Shown: positions 1 through 7,774 of the stretch, one piece after another
Position numbering within the stretch: position 1 is the first letter of the stretch
Layout: the number at the start of each line of letters is the position of its first letter
NCBI GenBank assembly: GCA_900609035.2
Contig: UXAT02000054.1
Coordinates: forward strand, 62,001 to 126,000
DNA: 64,000 bases
DNA from: Candidatus Defluviicoccus seviourii
Lineage (GTDB): Bacteria; Pseudomonadota; Alphaproteobacteria; Rhodospirillales; Defluviicoccaceae
Direction: 5' to 3'
Notes under the pieces: generated by a model
The model's database searches: none
Told to the model about the DNA's origin: nothing
The model's input: only the letters and a program-made list of their open reading frames with translations
Made by a program: the position numbers and the translations under genes

Positions 1-1
1 C

Positions 2-472
2 AACTACCAGGCCGGCCGGTTGGCGCGCATCGAGGGCCGGGCGCGCGGCTGCTCGGAGATGATTCTCCTCAATTCGCAGAGCCGCGTTGGCGAGGCGAGC
101 GGCGCGTGCGTGCTCATCGTCCGCGACGGCACGGTCATCACGCCGACGGCGGCCGAAGGCGCGCTTGAGAGCATCACACTCGACGCGGTCGAGGCGATTG
201 CCCGCTCGTACGGCATTCCGTTCGTTCGTCGTCCCGTCGAGCGGACCGAACTCCTGATCGCGGACGAGATGGCGCTGTGCGGGACGCTGTGCGAGGTTGC
301 CCTCATCAATTCGTACGAGGGCCAGCCGCTGCCTGCCGACCAGCCCATCCTCGGCAAGCTGCAGGCTGCCTACTTCGATGCCGTGCGCCAAGTGAAGCCG
401 CATCCGTTCATTACCGCGGTGCCGGTCCAACCCGGCGGCGTGGAGGATGTGCGGCGGGCTGTGAGCGCCTGA
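2..472 (+). CDS. Branched-chain aminotransferase-like, class IV (5' truncated)
   Basis: The reading frame is open from the window edge, so the N-terminal half lies outside. What remains matches the C-terminal half of fold-type IV PLP aminotransferases: NYQAGRLARIEG at the start, the glycine-rich phosphate-binding segment around GEASGACVLIV, a TPTAAEGALESITLD stretch, and ELLIADEMALCGT, which corresponds to the 'DE...GTAAEV' region of IlvE. Family members transfer the amino group between branched-chain amino acids and 2-oxoglutarate in the cytoplasm; D-amino-acid transaminases and aminodeoxychorismate lyases share the fold. The length and the tail resembling 'LQ.AYFDAVR' favour the IlvE type. 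The following methyltransferase starts 34 bases downstream, but no functional link is evident. Confidence 0.75.
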   Translation, partial: NYQAGRLARIEGRARGCSEMILLNSQSRVGEASGACVLIVRDGTVITPTAAEGALESITLDAVEAIARSYGIPFVRRPVERTELLIADEMALCGTLCEVALINSYEGQPLPADQPILGKLQAAYFDAVRQVKPHPFITAVPVQPGGVEDVRRAVSA

Positions 473-506
473 ACGCCCATTCGGGCATGCGTTTGGCGGG
501 GTACGG

Positions 507-1235
507 ATGAGTTCACGACCAGATCCTGAACCAACCCGGTGTCGGTCTGTGGGCCGTTGCTTGCGCGGCGCCATCAGTCGGGCCGCCCGCACCCTTCCAT
601 TCGCCCACGCGTTGCGGCTGCGCCTTCGCTCGCGTCAGCAGATTTACGCGACGGCTTATGAGAGCAAGGCGTGGCGCAGCGACGAGAGCGGCTCCGGCAC
701 CGGCTCGGAGCTGCGGGCAACGGCCGAGCTGCGGGCGCGGCTGCCCGAGATCCTGCAGCGCCTGGAGGTGCGCACCTTCCTCGACGCGCCGTGCGGGGAT
801 TGGAACTGGATGCGCCTCGTCGACCTGCCGGTCGATCGCTACATCGGCATCGACATCGTGCCGACGGTGATCGATGATAACCAGAAGCGTTACGGCAGCG
901 AGAAGGTCCGGTTTGCGTGTCTCGACCTCACGACCGACCCGCTGCCGGCAGCGAACTTGGTTCTCTGCCGCGCCTGCCTGTTTCACCTCTCGTTCGCCGA
1001 CGGTCGGGCGGTGCTGAACAACCTCAAGAAGACCGGAGCCACATACCTGCTCACGAACTACTTCACTGACGTTGCCCGCAATGTCGACCAGTTCACCGGC
1101 GTACCGTGGCGGCCCCTTGATTTGCGCCAGCCTCCCTTCGCGTTTCCGGAGCCGATTGAGAGCTTCCATGATCACGGTGACGTGGTGCCTACCCTCGTGC
1201 TGGGCTTGTGGCGGTTTGCAGATCTCCGCCTATGA
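507..1235 (+). CDS. Class I SAM-dependent methyltransferase
   Basis: A 242-residue protein with a Rossmann-type SAM-binding core: TFLDAPCGDWNWM is the glycine-containing motif I, YIGIDIVPTVID carries the acidic residue that binds the ribose, and LVLCRACLFHLSF is the post-motif strand. The N-terminal ~75 residues (arginine-rich, then a stretch containing YESKAWRSDESGSGTGSE) are typical of small methyltransferases found in polysaccharide clusters. The substrate cannot be read from the sequence. A weak purine-rich ribosome site (GGCGGGG) precedes the ATG. It is followed by a glycosyltransferase and another methyltransferase in the same direction, so sugar or lipid-linked glycan methylation is a reasonable inference. 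Confidence 0.75.
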   Translation: MSSRPDPEPTRCRSVGRCLRGAISRAARTLPFAHALRLRLRSRQQIYATAYESKAWRSDESGSGTGSELRATAELRARLPEILQRLEVRTFLDAPCGDWNWMRLVDLPVDRYIGIDIVPTVIDDNQKRYGSEKVRFACLDLTTDPLPAANLVLCRACLFHLSFADGRAVLNNLKKTGATYLLTNYFTDVARNVDQFTGVPWRPLDLRQPPFAFPEPIESFHDHGDVVPTLVLGLWRFADLRL

Positions 1236-1299
1236 GCCTTCTTCCCTCGATCGGCTGCGGAACCCTCCGCGGCCCGCGCAAAACGCGGTGACAATAAAA

Positions 1300-1318
1300 C
1301 CCCCAGTCCAAAAGGGGG
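1300..1318 (+). terminator. C5/G5 hairpin between methyltransferase and glycosyltransferase
   Basis: CCCCC at 1300-1304 pairs with GGGGG at 1314-1318 across a 9-base loop. There is no clear T-run after it, so it may be a weak terminator. The G-rich arm also lies at ribosome-binding distance from a possible TTG start at 1335. Confidence 0.25.
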
Positions 1319-1355
1319 AAGACGTCGTCGTTCATTGAACTGTATGGTACGAATC

Positions 1356-2318
1356 ATGACTCAAAGCTCGACCCCTCGCGTCGCGGTCGGTTTGCCGGTC
1401 TACAATGGCGAGAACTACCTCCGTATCGCGATTGAAAGCGTTCTGGCTCAGACGTATCGCGATTTCGAACTGATCATCTGCGACAACGTCTCGACCGACT
1501 CGACGCCCGCAATCTGCGCCGCCTACGCCGAGCGCGATTCGCGCGTCCGCTATCACCGGAACCCGCGCAACCTCGGCGCGGCGCCCAATTTCAACATGAC
1601 CTTCAAGCTGATCTCGCCGTCGGTCGAGTACTTCCGCTGGATCTCGCATGACGACACGATGTCGCCCGACAGCTTGGAGAAAAGCGTGCGCGCGCTCGAT
1701 GCCCACCCTGAGCGGGTGCTGTGCACGTCGCTCATCGGCATGATCGATGCGGACGGCACGCAGACGTCCGTCTACGACAGCGGGTTGCAAGCGGCACGAA
1801 ATTCGGACCAGCCGTCTGAGCGCTTTTTTGATACAGCGCTGAGAAAGCACAACAATTACGACACCTACGGCCTCATCCGGCGCAGCGCGCTGGAAAACAG
1901 CCTGATGATGCCGAGCTACTACGCTGGCGAGAAAACAACTCTGGTCGAACTCAGCGTGCGCGGCAAGTTCTTCCACATCCCCGAGGTCCTGTTCTCGGTC
2001 CGCGAGCATGCGCAGCGGGCAACGAGCGCCATCAGCCGGCTCAACTGGCTGAGCAATGAAGACACGAGTGCCTCGCGCTGGCTGCAGATCGGCACGTTGA
2101 TGATGTTTCTGGACTACTGCCGTATCGTCAACCGGCATGTCAAAGCGCCCGCCGAGCGGCTGCGCTGCTACCGGATGCTGGTGCAGTGGTGGTTCCGCCA
2201 TAGCCATGCGGCTGAGTTCGCGAGCGATGCTGTCGCGTTCGTGAGCCCGAAAGCCTATCTCGCGCTGCAGAGCCTGAAGCACCGCCTGGTCGGTACAGAG
2301 AGGCGCGCCCACGCTTAA
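1356..2318 (+). CDS. Glycosyltransferase family 2
   Basis: About 320 residues. The N-terminus reads RVAVGLPVYNGENYL then AIESVLAQTYRDFELIICDN, the classic GT-A nucleotide-sugar-binding start of GT2 enzymes. SHDDTMSPDSLEK holds the DXD-like metal-binding pair. The C-terminal third is less conserved, as is usual. The start was placed at the ATG just before the family's first strand; upstream in-frame alternatives are TTG 1335, which follows a G-rich stretch, and ATG 1344. The protein has no long membrane segment, so it probably acts at the cytoplasmic face on a lipid-linked acceptor. It lies between two methyltransferases and upstream of an SGNH hydrolase and a carbamoyltransferase trio, which suggests a surface glycan locus. 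Donor and acceptor sugars are unknown. Confidence 0.8.
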   Translation: MTQSSTPRVAVGLPVYNGENYLRIAIESVLAQTYRDFELIICDNVSTDSTPAICAAYAERDSRVRYHRNPRNLGAAPNFNMTFKLISPSVEYFRWISHDDTMSPDSLEKSVRALDAHPERVLCTSLIGMIDADGTQTSVYDSGLQAARNSDQPSERFFDTALRKHNNYDTYGLIRRSALENSLMMPSYYAGEKTTLVELSVRGKFFHIPEVLFSVREHAQRATSAISRLNWLSNEDTSASRWLQIGTLMMFLDYCRIVNRHVKAPAERLRCYRMLVQWWFRHSHAAEFASDAVAFVSPKAYLALQSLKHRLVGTERRAHA

Positions 2319-2445
2319 GTCAGCGCACGACTGACGAAGCGAATCGGTCGGCAAGACTGCCTGCGGGGGGCTGAGGGGCTGCTGCGCAGGTTGTTTTGCG
2401 GCCGATACAACGAAAACGAATAGCACCGAAACATTGGTGTGGACC

Positions 2446-3990
2446 ATGCGGGACTGGTTGCTTGACTTTCTGCGGTGTCCGTTCTGTGCCGGAACCGTGC
2501 AGGCATCGGCAAAGGTGGCAGGAGACGGCGACGTCTGCACAGACGGACTCCTGCATTGCCCCACGTGTTGCTTCGACTTCCCCATCGTCGGCGGCGTGCC
2601 AATCCTGCGCCATCCGGACGACACGCTTGATGCGCAGAATGAGACGACGGAGCGGGTTATTGTCCCGGGGCCGCGCGTCCGCGATATCGCCCATGCGCTC
2701 AAGGATGGCGACCGCAGCCGGGCGTTCGAACTTGTCCTCAATCCGTTCACCCTCGGCGGACCGGTCATTCCGACCTCGCTTGCCCGCTGGAAACCCAAAG
2801 GGCTGCAACGAGGCGAGTCGCCGACGGTGCCTACCGGTCTCGCGAACGGCAGCAAGGCGCTCGGCATCAAGGCCGCCATCATCAATCGGATCCGGAAGAA
2901 CGGCCTTCTCGCCACTGCAAAGGGGAACGCAAAAAAGGCTGTGCTGCCGCTCTGGCGCAAGAGCCTCGCGCGCTATTTGACGGAGCGACGTGATCGGCTA
3001 AGTGCGCTGGAGATCATCGAGCTCTATTACGGGTTCTATTCCAACAGCGAGATCAGCAATTATTTCTCGTACCGCTACACCCAACCACGCCATCTGGCAG
3101 CGCTGTGCTTGGCTTCTGTCCTGCGCGACTCCAAGGAAGCCGTGCTCGACCTCGCCTGCGGCGTCGGTCATCTGGCCCATTACCTCTCCTACGGCCAGCA
3201 AGACAAGCGGGTCGTCGGCATCGATCGCGATTTCTTCCGCCTGTTTATCGCCCAGAACTTCATCGCACCGCAGGCCTCATTCGTCTGCGGTGAGGCCGAT
3301 ACCTCGCTTCCCTTCGCCGATACGGCATTCGGCGCCGTCTTCTGTTCGGACGCATTTTTCTGCTTCCTGCAGCGCGCTTCCGCCGCGCGCGAGATGGCGC
3401 GCGTCATCGGACCGGAGGGAAATATCGTCCTCACCCGGACGCGCAATTTCGCGGTCGAGCCGCGCCAAGGCTACGAACTCACGGCCGATGGCTATCGCCG
3501 GCTGTTCGCCGGCTGCGGCTTGAAATCGGCCCTGTTCAGCGAGAACACCCTCGTCCGTCAGTATCTGGGGCGCCAGGGCCTCGATCTGACCGTCGACGAC
3601 GAGGCAAACCTCGAGCGATCAGAGTGGTTGTCTATCTTTGCGAGCCGGTCGGACGCGCCTTTCCGGCACTATCCGGCCTGGACTGAATGGCCGCACGCGG
3701 TCGGCCGGCTGGGCGTCAACCCGCTCTATGAACGCACGCCGCGTGACGGCCAGGTCGGCCTCAAGGTGCGCTTTCCCTCAGGCTGGTACCGCTACCAGAA
3801 CGAGAAATTCCTCGAATACGCGCAGGCGGAATGCTCAGTCCCGGCCGCACTGATCAGCGCACTCGGCGCCGGCGAGGCTGCCGCCGATGAGGTTCAGCCC
3901 TACATCGACCGCTTCGTCGTCATCGGCATGCCGGACCGCTACCTCCCCGTCGCTGCCGGCGGCGCAAGCTCGGCAGGGGCAACACCTTAG
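2446..3990 (+). CDS. Methyltransferase with N-terminal Trm112-like zinc ribbon
   Basis: About 514 residues in two visible parts. Residues ~8-60 look like a Trm112p-type zinc ribbon: LRCPFCAG, then LLHCPTCCFDFPIVGGVPILR, with two CxxC pairs. From about residue 220 there is a class I SAM methyltransferase core: AVLDLACGVGHLAHYL (motif I), RVVGIDRDF, then FADTAFGAVFCSDAFF. The ribbon is usually a separate activator protein or an N-terminal fusion in Ubi/menaquinone-like and glycan methyltransferases. ATG 2446 was preferred over TTG 2434 because the family begins with a tryptophan/leucine-rich turn just before the first CxxC. The substrate is unknown. Its neighbours suggest modification of a sugar or a lipid-linked intermediate. 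Confidence 0.75.
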   Translation: MRDWLLDFLRCPFCAGTVQASAKVAGDGDVCTDGLLHCPTCCFDFPIVGGVPILRHPDDTLDAQNETTERVIVPGPRVRDIAHALKDGDRSRAFELVLNPFTLGGPVIPTSLARWKPKGLQRGESPTVPTGLANGSKALGIKAAIINRIRKNGLLATAKGNAKKAVLPLWRKSLARYLTERRDRLSALEIIELYYGFYSNSEISNYFSYRYTQPRHLAALCLASVLRDSKEAVLDLACGVGHLAHYLSYGQQDKRVVGIDRDFFRLFIAQNFIAPQASFVCGEADTSLPFADTAFGAVFCSDAFFCFLQRASAAREMARVIGPEGNIVLTRTRNFAVEPRQGYELTADGYRRLFAGCGLKSALFSENTLVRQYLGRQGLDLTVDDEANLERSEWLSIFASRSDAPFRHYPAWTEWPHAVGRLGVNPLYERTPRDGQVGLKVRFPSGWYRYQNEKFLEYAQAECSVPAALISALGAGEAAADEVQPYIDRFVVIGMPDRYLPVAAGGASSAGATP

Positions 3991-4029
3991 ACGGCGGGTG
4001 CGCAGATGCCGGCAGCGAGGGGCACAGCG

Positions 4030-5172
4030 ATGCGGCGGTTTCTCCGGGGCACGTTGAGCGGTGCTGTCATCGTCGTTGTCTCGTGCATCGCGTTCGACGT
4101 CACCGCCTGGTTCCTGGCACCGGAGCGGGTGGAGTACCACTTTCCCGGCTATCGCTTCCGGCCCTACGCACAACGGGGCAGCGACTTCGGCTGGCATTTC
4201 CCGCGCTATTACTTCGAGGCCCATCCGACCCGCGGCATCGACCTCACCCCCGGCGGGCGGGGCACCGCGTTCGCCTTTGCGCCGTTCACCTTCGAGCTCG
4301 CCACCAACAGCCTCGGCTGCCGGGATGACGAATTCGTGCCCGATGGCCGCCCGTTCCTCTATGCCGCTGGCGACAGCCAGACCATGGGCTACGTGGCGAA
4401 GGAGCAGCGCTGGCCCGACCTGCTGGCTCGAAAGGCGTTGCTGCGGCTGCTGAACTGCGGCGTCGCCGGCACCGCACAGTGGCACCAGCGCGACAAGTTC
4501 CTCGATATCGTCGGCCGCCTCGGCGCGGTGCCGGAGCTTGTCCTGGTCGGCTATGTCAACAACGACGCCGAGGACGATCGCGACTTTCCGGCGCAGACGG
4601 TGATCGAGGGCTATCCCGTTCACCGGCTTCGTGCCGAGGACGACGCCCTAGGTCTTGCCAGCCGCATCCGTGCAGCGCAGGACAACCTCGACCATCCGTC
4701 CCTGTCGACACGGCTCAAGTGGTTCCTGAAGGAACACTCCCTGATCGCGAACATGGTCTACCGCCTGTCAGCGTGGGCCTCTAGTGGTGGCGCCGTGCGC
4801 AGCGACGTTTACCCCTTCAGCGACGCCGAGGCCGGCAACAACAAGAAGGCGATTGCCGCGTTCAAGGCCTCTGCGTGCGCCATTGGCAGCCGCTTTGCCA
4901 TGATTCTGCTGCCGAATGCGCCCAGCATGAATTGGCCCGACTACTATCGGGAGGTTCGGATGTTTCTCGATGAGAACCAGATCTATCATCTCGATCTGCA
5001 CCAGGCATTCGCGCAGGCCGGGATCACGGGCACCGAGGTCGCCCAACCAACGGATCCCCACCTGTCGATCGAGGGCAACGCCCGGGTAGCCGCGGCGATC
5101 GCAGGCCGGTTAGCAGGGGAAGGGACACGTTTTGGCGCCTGCGCACCCCCCGCAGGGCCCAACAAGAGCTGA
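4030..5172 (+). CDS. SGNH/GDSL-type hydrolase, membrane anchored
   Basis: About 380 residues. GAVIVVVSCIAFDVTAWF near residue 15 is a single N-terminal membrane segment that would place the rest in the periplasm. The SGNH hallmarks are visible: GDSQT (nucleophile serine block), GVAGTAQW (glycine block), GYVNND (asparagine block), and near the C-terminus DPHLS, the Asp-His pair of the catalytic triad. The family removes or adds acyl groups on polysaccharides or lipids. ATG 4030 was chosen over ATG 4006 because GAGGGG sits eight bases before it. It lies between a methyltransferase and the SxtJ-like gene, so deacetylation or acylation of the glycan made by this cluster is a plausible role (inference). 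Confidence 0.75.
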   Translation: MRRFLRGTLSGAVIVVVSCIAFDVTAWFLAPERVEYHFPGYRFRPYAQRGSDFGWHFPRYYFEAHPTRGIDLTPGGRGTAFAFAPFTFELATNSLGCRDDEFVPDGRPFLYAAGDSQTMGYVAKEQRWPDLLARKALLRLLNCGVAGTAQWHQRDKFLDIVGRLGAVPELVLVGYVNNDAEDDRDFPAQTVIEGYPVHRLRAEDDALGLASRIRAAQDNLDHPSLSTRLKWFLKEHSLIANMVYRLSAWASSGGAVRSDVYPFSDAEAGNNKKAIAAFKASACAIGSRFAMILLPNAPSMNWPDYYREVRMFLDENQIYHLDLHQAFAQAGITGTEVAQPTDPHLSIEGNARVAAAIAGRLAGEGTRFGACAPPAGPNKS

Positions 5173-5230
5173 ACCGCCGCGGTTGCTGCGTCGGGTTGCA
5201 AGCCCGAGGCCGAGGAAGGGAGGAGTCACG

Positions 5231-5683
5231 ATGAACAGAACCGCCCCCGAGAGCGGCACCCACGAGGAGCTTCGCGCGCATACCGAAGTCAAGGGCAGCT
5301 CGGATCGTGCCTTTGGCCTCACCGTTGGCGGCATCCTCGCCGTCATCGGCCTCATCCGTGGCGTGTTCGGCACCGGCCTCGACCTCTGGGCGGTCGTGCT
5401 GATGGGCGTCGGCAGCGCCCTGGTCGCACTTGGGCTCGTTGCCGCCAGCATGCTGGCGCCGCTCAACCGCGCGTGGACGAAGCTCGGCCTGGTCCTGTTC
5501 AAGGTCGTCAACCCGGTGGTGCTCTTCCTCATCTTCATTCTCACTGTGGTGCCGACCGGCCTCATCATGCGCTGGATGGGCCGCGATCTGTTGCGCCTGC
5601 GCCGCGATCCGGCCACCGCCAGCTACTGGATCGAACGCCAGCCGCCGGGACCGAACCCAGAAGGACTACGCAACCAATTCTAA
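5231..5683 (+). CDS. SxtJ-family small membrane protein
   Basis: A 150-residue protein. A short acidic N-terminus (ESGTHEELRAHTEV) is followed by GSSDRAFGLTVGGILAVIGLI and two more hydrophobic segments, giving about three transmembrane helices. It ends with RWMGRDLLRLRRDP and a positively charged tail. This pattern is that of the SxtJ family, named from the saxitoxin cluster but common beside carbamoyltransferases in many bacteria. GGGAGGAG lies at good distance before ATG 5231, which decides the start against a longer frame. The biochemical role of the family is not known. Here it is the first of three tightly spaced genes ending in the carbamoyltransferase. Confidence 0.75.
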   Translation: MNRTAPESGTHEELRAHTEVKGSSDRAFGLTVGGILAVIGLIRGVFGTGLDLWAVVLMGVGSALVALGLVAASMLAPLNRAWTKLGLVLFKVVNPVVLFLIFILTVVPTGLIMRWMGRDLLRLRRDPATASYWIERQPPGPNPEGLRNQF

Positions 5684-5734
5684 TCAACTGCAAGCAACAA
5701 CAAATAAACCAAAGCGGGACAGACGGAGGAGGAC

Positions 5735-5884
5735 ATGGATTTTCTGCAGGAGTTGTGGCGCTTTCTGCGCGCGCGCAAGAAATTCTGGCTGCTGCCGATC
5801 CTGGTCGTCGTTGGCCTTTTCGGCGGCTTGATTGTGCTCACCCAGGGTACGGCGATCGCGCCCTTCATCTATACCCTGTTTTAG
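5735..5884 (+). CDS. DUF5989 / SxtK-like 49-residue membrane peptide
   Basis: This short frame encodes 49 residues: an amphipathic start (MDFLQELWRFLRARKKFW), one transmembrane helix (LPILVVVGLFGGLIVLT) and a short tail ending FIYTLF. GGAGGAGG directly precedes the ATG. The pattern and the position between an SxtJ-like gene and a carbamoyltransferase gene match the DUF5989 family, which includes SxtK. Tail-in, helix-out topology is likely. The function is unknown; it may anchor or stabilise the carbamoyltransferase at the membrane (inference). Confidence 0.75.
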   Translation: MDFLQELWRFLRARKKFWLLPILVVVGLFGGLIVLTQGTAIAPFIYTLF

Positions 5885-5909
5885 CGGCAACGTGAGGGAG
5901 GGATCGGCG

Positions 5910-7748
5910 ATGCGCATTCTCGGCATCTCAGCCTTCTATCACGACAGCGCCGCCGCCCTGGTCGAGGACGGCCGCGTCGTCGCCGCGGCGCAGGAGGAGC
6001 GCTTCACGCGCAAGAAGCACGACAGCGCCTTCCCCCACCACGCGGCTGCCTTTTGTCTCCGCGAAGCAGGCACGGACCTGAGCGGCATCGATGACGTGGT
6101 CTTTTACGATAAGCCGTTCTTGAAGTTCGAGCGCTTGCTCGAAACCTACGTCGCCATGGCGCCCAAGGGCTTCAAGTCGTTCCGCATGGCGATGCCGGTG
6201 TGGATGAAGGAGAAGCTGTTCCAGAAGAGCATGCTGCGCGACGACCTCAAGACGCTGCCGGGCGGCCGCGCCTGGAACGGCGAGCTTCTGTTCGCCGAGC
6301 ACCACCAGAGCCACGCAGCCTCGGCGTTCTTTCCGTCACCGTTCAGCGAAGCGGCAGTCCTGACCATGGACGGCGTCGGCGAATGGTGCACGACCAGCCT
6401 CGGCGTCGGCCACGACAACGAGCTCAAGATCCTGAAGGAGATCCATTTCCCGCACTCGCTCGGCTTGCTCTATTCCGCCTTCACCTACTACACCGGCTTC
6501 AAGGTCAATTCCGGCGAGTACAAGGTGATGGGGCTCGCACCTTACGGCGAGCCGAAGTTCGTCCAGACCATCCTCGATCATCTGATCGACCTCAAGCCGG
6601 ACGGCAGCTTCCGCCTCGATCAGAGCTACTTCGACTATTGCACCGGCCTGACGATGACGAACGAGCGGTTCGCCACCCTGTTCGGCGGCCCGCCGCGCCG
6701 GCCCGAACAGCGGCTGACCCAGCGGGAGATGGATCTTGCCGCCTCGATCCAGGCGGTGACTGAGGAGGCGGTGTTGCGGCTTGCGCGCTCGATTGCGGCC
6801 GAGACGGGCCAGCGCAACCTGTGCCTCGCCGGCGGCGTCGCGCTCAACTGCGTTGCCAACGGCAAGCTTTTGCGCGAGGGCGTGTTCGAGCGGATCTGGA
6901 TCCAGCCGGCGGCGGGCGATGCCGGCGGTGCGCTGGGTGCTGCGCTCGCCGCCTGCCACCAGTTCAAGAACCAGCCGCGGCTGCCCTTGAACGGGCACAT
7001 CGACCAGATGGCGGGCTCCTACCTTGGCCCAGCGTTCAGCCCGGCCGAAACCGCGGCCGACCTGCAAGCGGCCGGCGCCCGTTTCACCGTCGTGAGCGAT
7101 GACGAGGTGATCACCCGCACGGCCGATGCGCTCGCGGCCGGCCGCGCGGTTGGCTGGATGCAGGGCCGCATGGAGTTCGGCCCCCGCGCGCTCGGGGCAC
7201 GCTCGATCATCGCCGATGCGCGCTCGCCGGCGATGCAGAAGCTCCTCAACCTCAAGGTAAAGTACCGCGAGAGCTTCCGCCCCTTTGCACCCTCGGTGTT
7301 GCGCGAGGATGTGGCCGACTGGTTCGAGCTCGCGACCGACAGTCCGTACATGCTGCTCGTCGCCGATGTCGTGGCGGGTCGCAGGCGGCAGATGACGGCC
7401 GAGGAACAAGCGCTGTTCGGCATCGACAAGCTCAACGTGCAGCGCTCGGAGATCCCGGCGGTCACCCATGTCGACTACTCGGCCCGCGTGCAGACCGTGC
7501 ACAAGGAGACCAACCCGCGCTACCATGCATTGATTTCGGCCTTCAAGGCGCGTACGGGCTGCCCCGTCATCGTCAACACCAGCTTCAACGTCCGCGGCGA
7601 GCCGATCGTGTGCACGCCCGCCGATGCCTTCCGCTGCTTCATGGGCACCGAGATCGAGGTTCTGGTGGTCGGCAACTACATCTTGGAGAAGGACGATCAG
7701 GATCCGGCCTTGAAGCGCGATTACAAGGATGCGTTCGAGCTGGATTGA
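5910..7748 (+). CDS. O-carbamoyltransferase, NodU/CmcH/SxtI family
   Basis: A 612-residue protein of full family length. The N-terminus MRILGISAFYHDSAAALVEDG and HHQSHAASAFFPSPF form the Kae1-like ATP/metal-binding domain with its conserved histidines. VLTMDGVGEW follows. The C-terminal YrdC-like domain has GRMEFGPRALGARSI and CPVIVNTSFNVRGEPIV. Family members transfer the carbamoyl group of carbamoyl phosphate to a hydroxyl on a sugar, antibiotic or toxin through a carbamoyl-adenylate. GAGGGAGGG before ATG 5910 decides the start. It follows the SxtJ-like and DUF5989 genes, reproducing a three-gene set known from several carbamoylated products. The substrate here is probably the glycan or metabolite made by genes 0.5-5.2 kb (inference). 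Confidence 0.9.
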   Translation: MRILGISAFYHDSAAALVEDGRVVAAAQEERFTRKKHDSAFPHHAAAFCLREAGTDLSGIDDVVFYDKPFLKFERLLETYVAMAPKGFKSFRMAMPVWMKEKLFQKSMLRDDLKTLPGGRAWNGELLFAEHHQSHAASAFFPSPFSEAAVLTMDGVGEWCTTSLGVGHDNELKILKEIHFPHSLGLLYSAFTYYTGFKVNSGEYKVMGLAPYGEPKFVQTILDHLIDLKPDGSFRLDQSYFDYCTGLTMTNERFATLFGGPPRRPEQRLTQREMDLAASIQAVTEEAVLRLARSIAAETGQRNLCLAGGVALNCVANGKLLREGVFERIWIQPAAGDAGGALGAALAACHQFKNQPRLPLNGHIDQMAGSYLGPAFSPAETAADLQAAGARFTVVSDDEVITRTADALAAGRAVGWMQGRMEFGPRALGARSIIADARSPAMQKLLNLKVKYRESFRPFAPSVLREDVADWFELATDSPYMLLVADVVAGRRRQMTAEEQALFGIDKLNVQRSEIPAVTHVDYSARVQTVHKETNPRYHALISAFKARTGCPVIVNTSFNVRGEPIVCTPADAFRCFMGTEIEVLVVGNYILEKDDQDPALKRDYKDAFELD

Positions 7749-7774
7749 CGCGCTGTCTGCGGACGCGCAGGCGC

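Noticed and set aside
1332-2960. A 542-codon leftward open frame over the GT2 and methyltransferase genes
   Set aside because: It spans two good rightward genes and an intergenic gap, and shows no family pattern.
5231-7748. A saxitoxin biosynthesis cluster
   Set aside because: Only the SxtI/J/K-like genes are present. No SxtA-type polyketide synthase or amidinotransferase gene is in the window, and this trio is common in other contexts.
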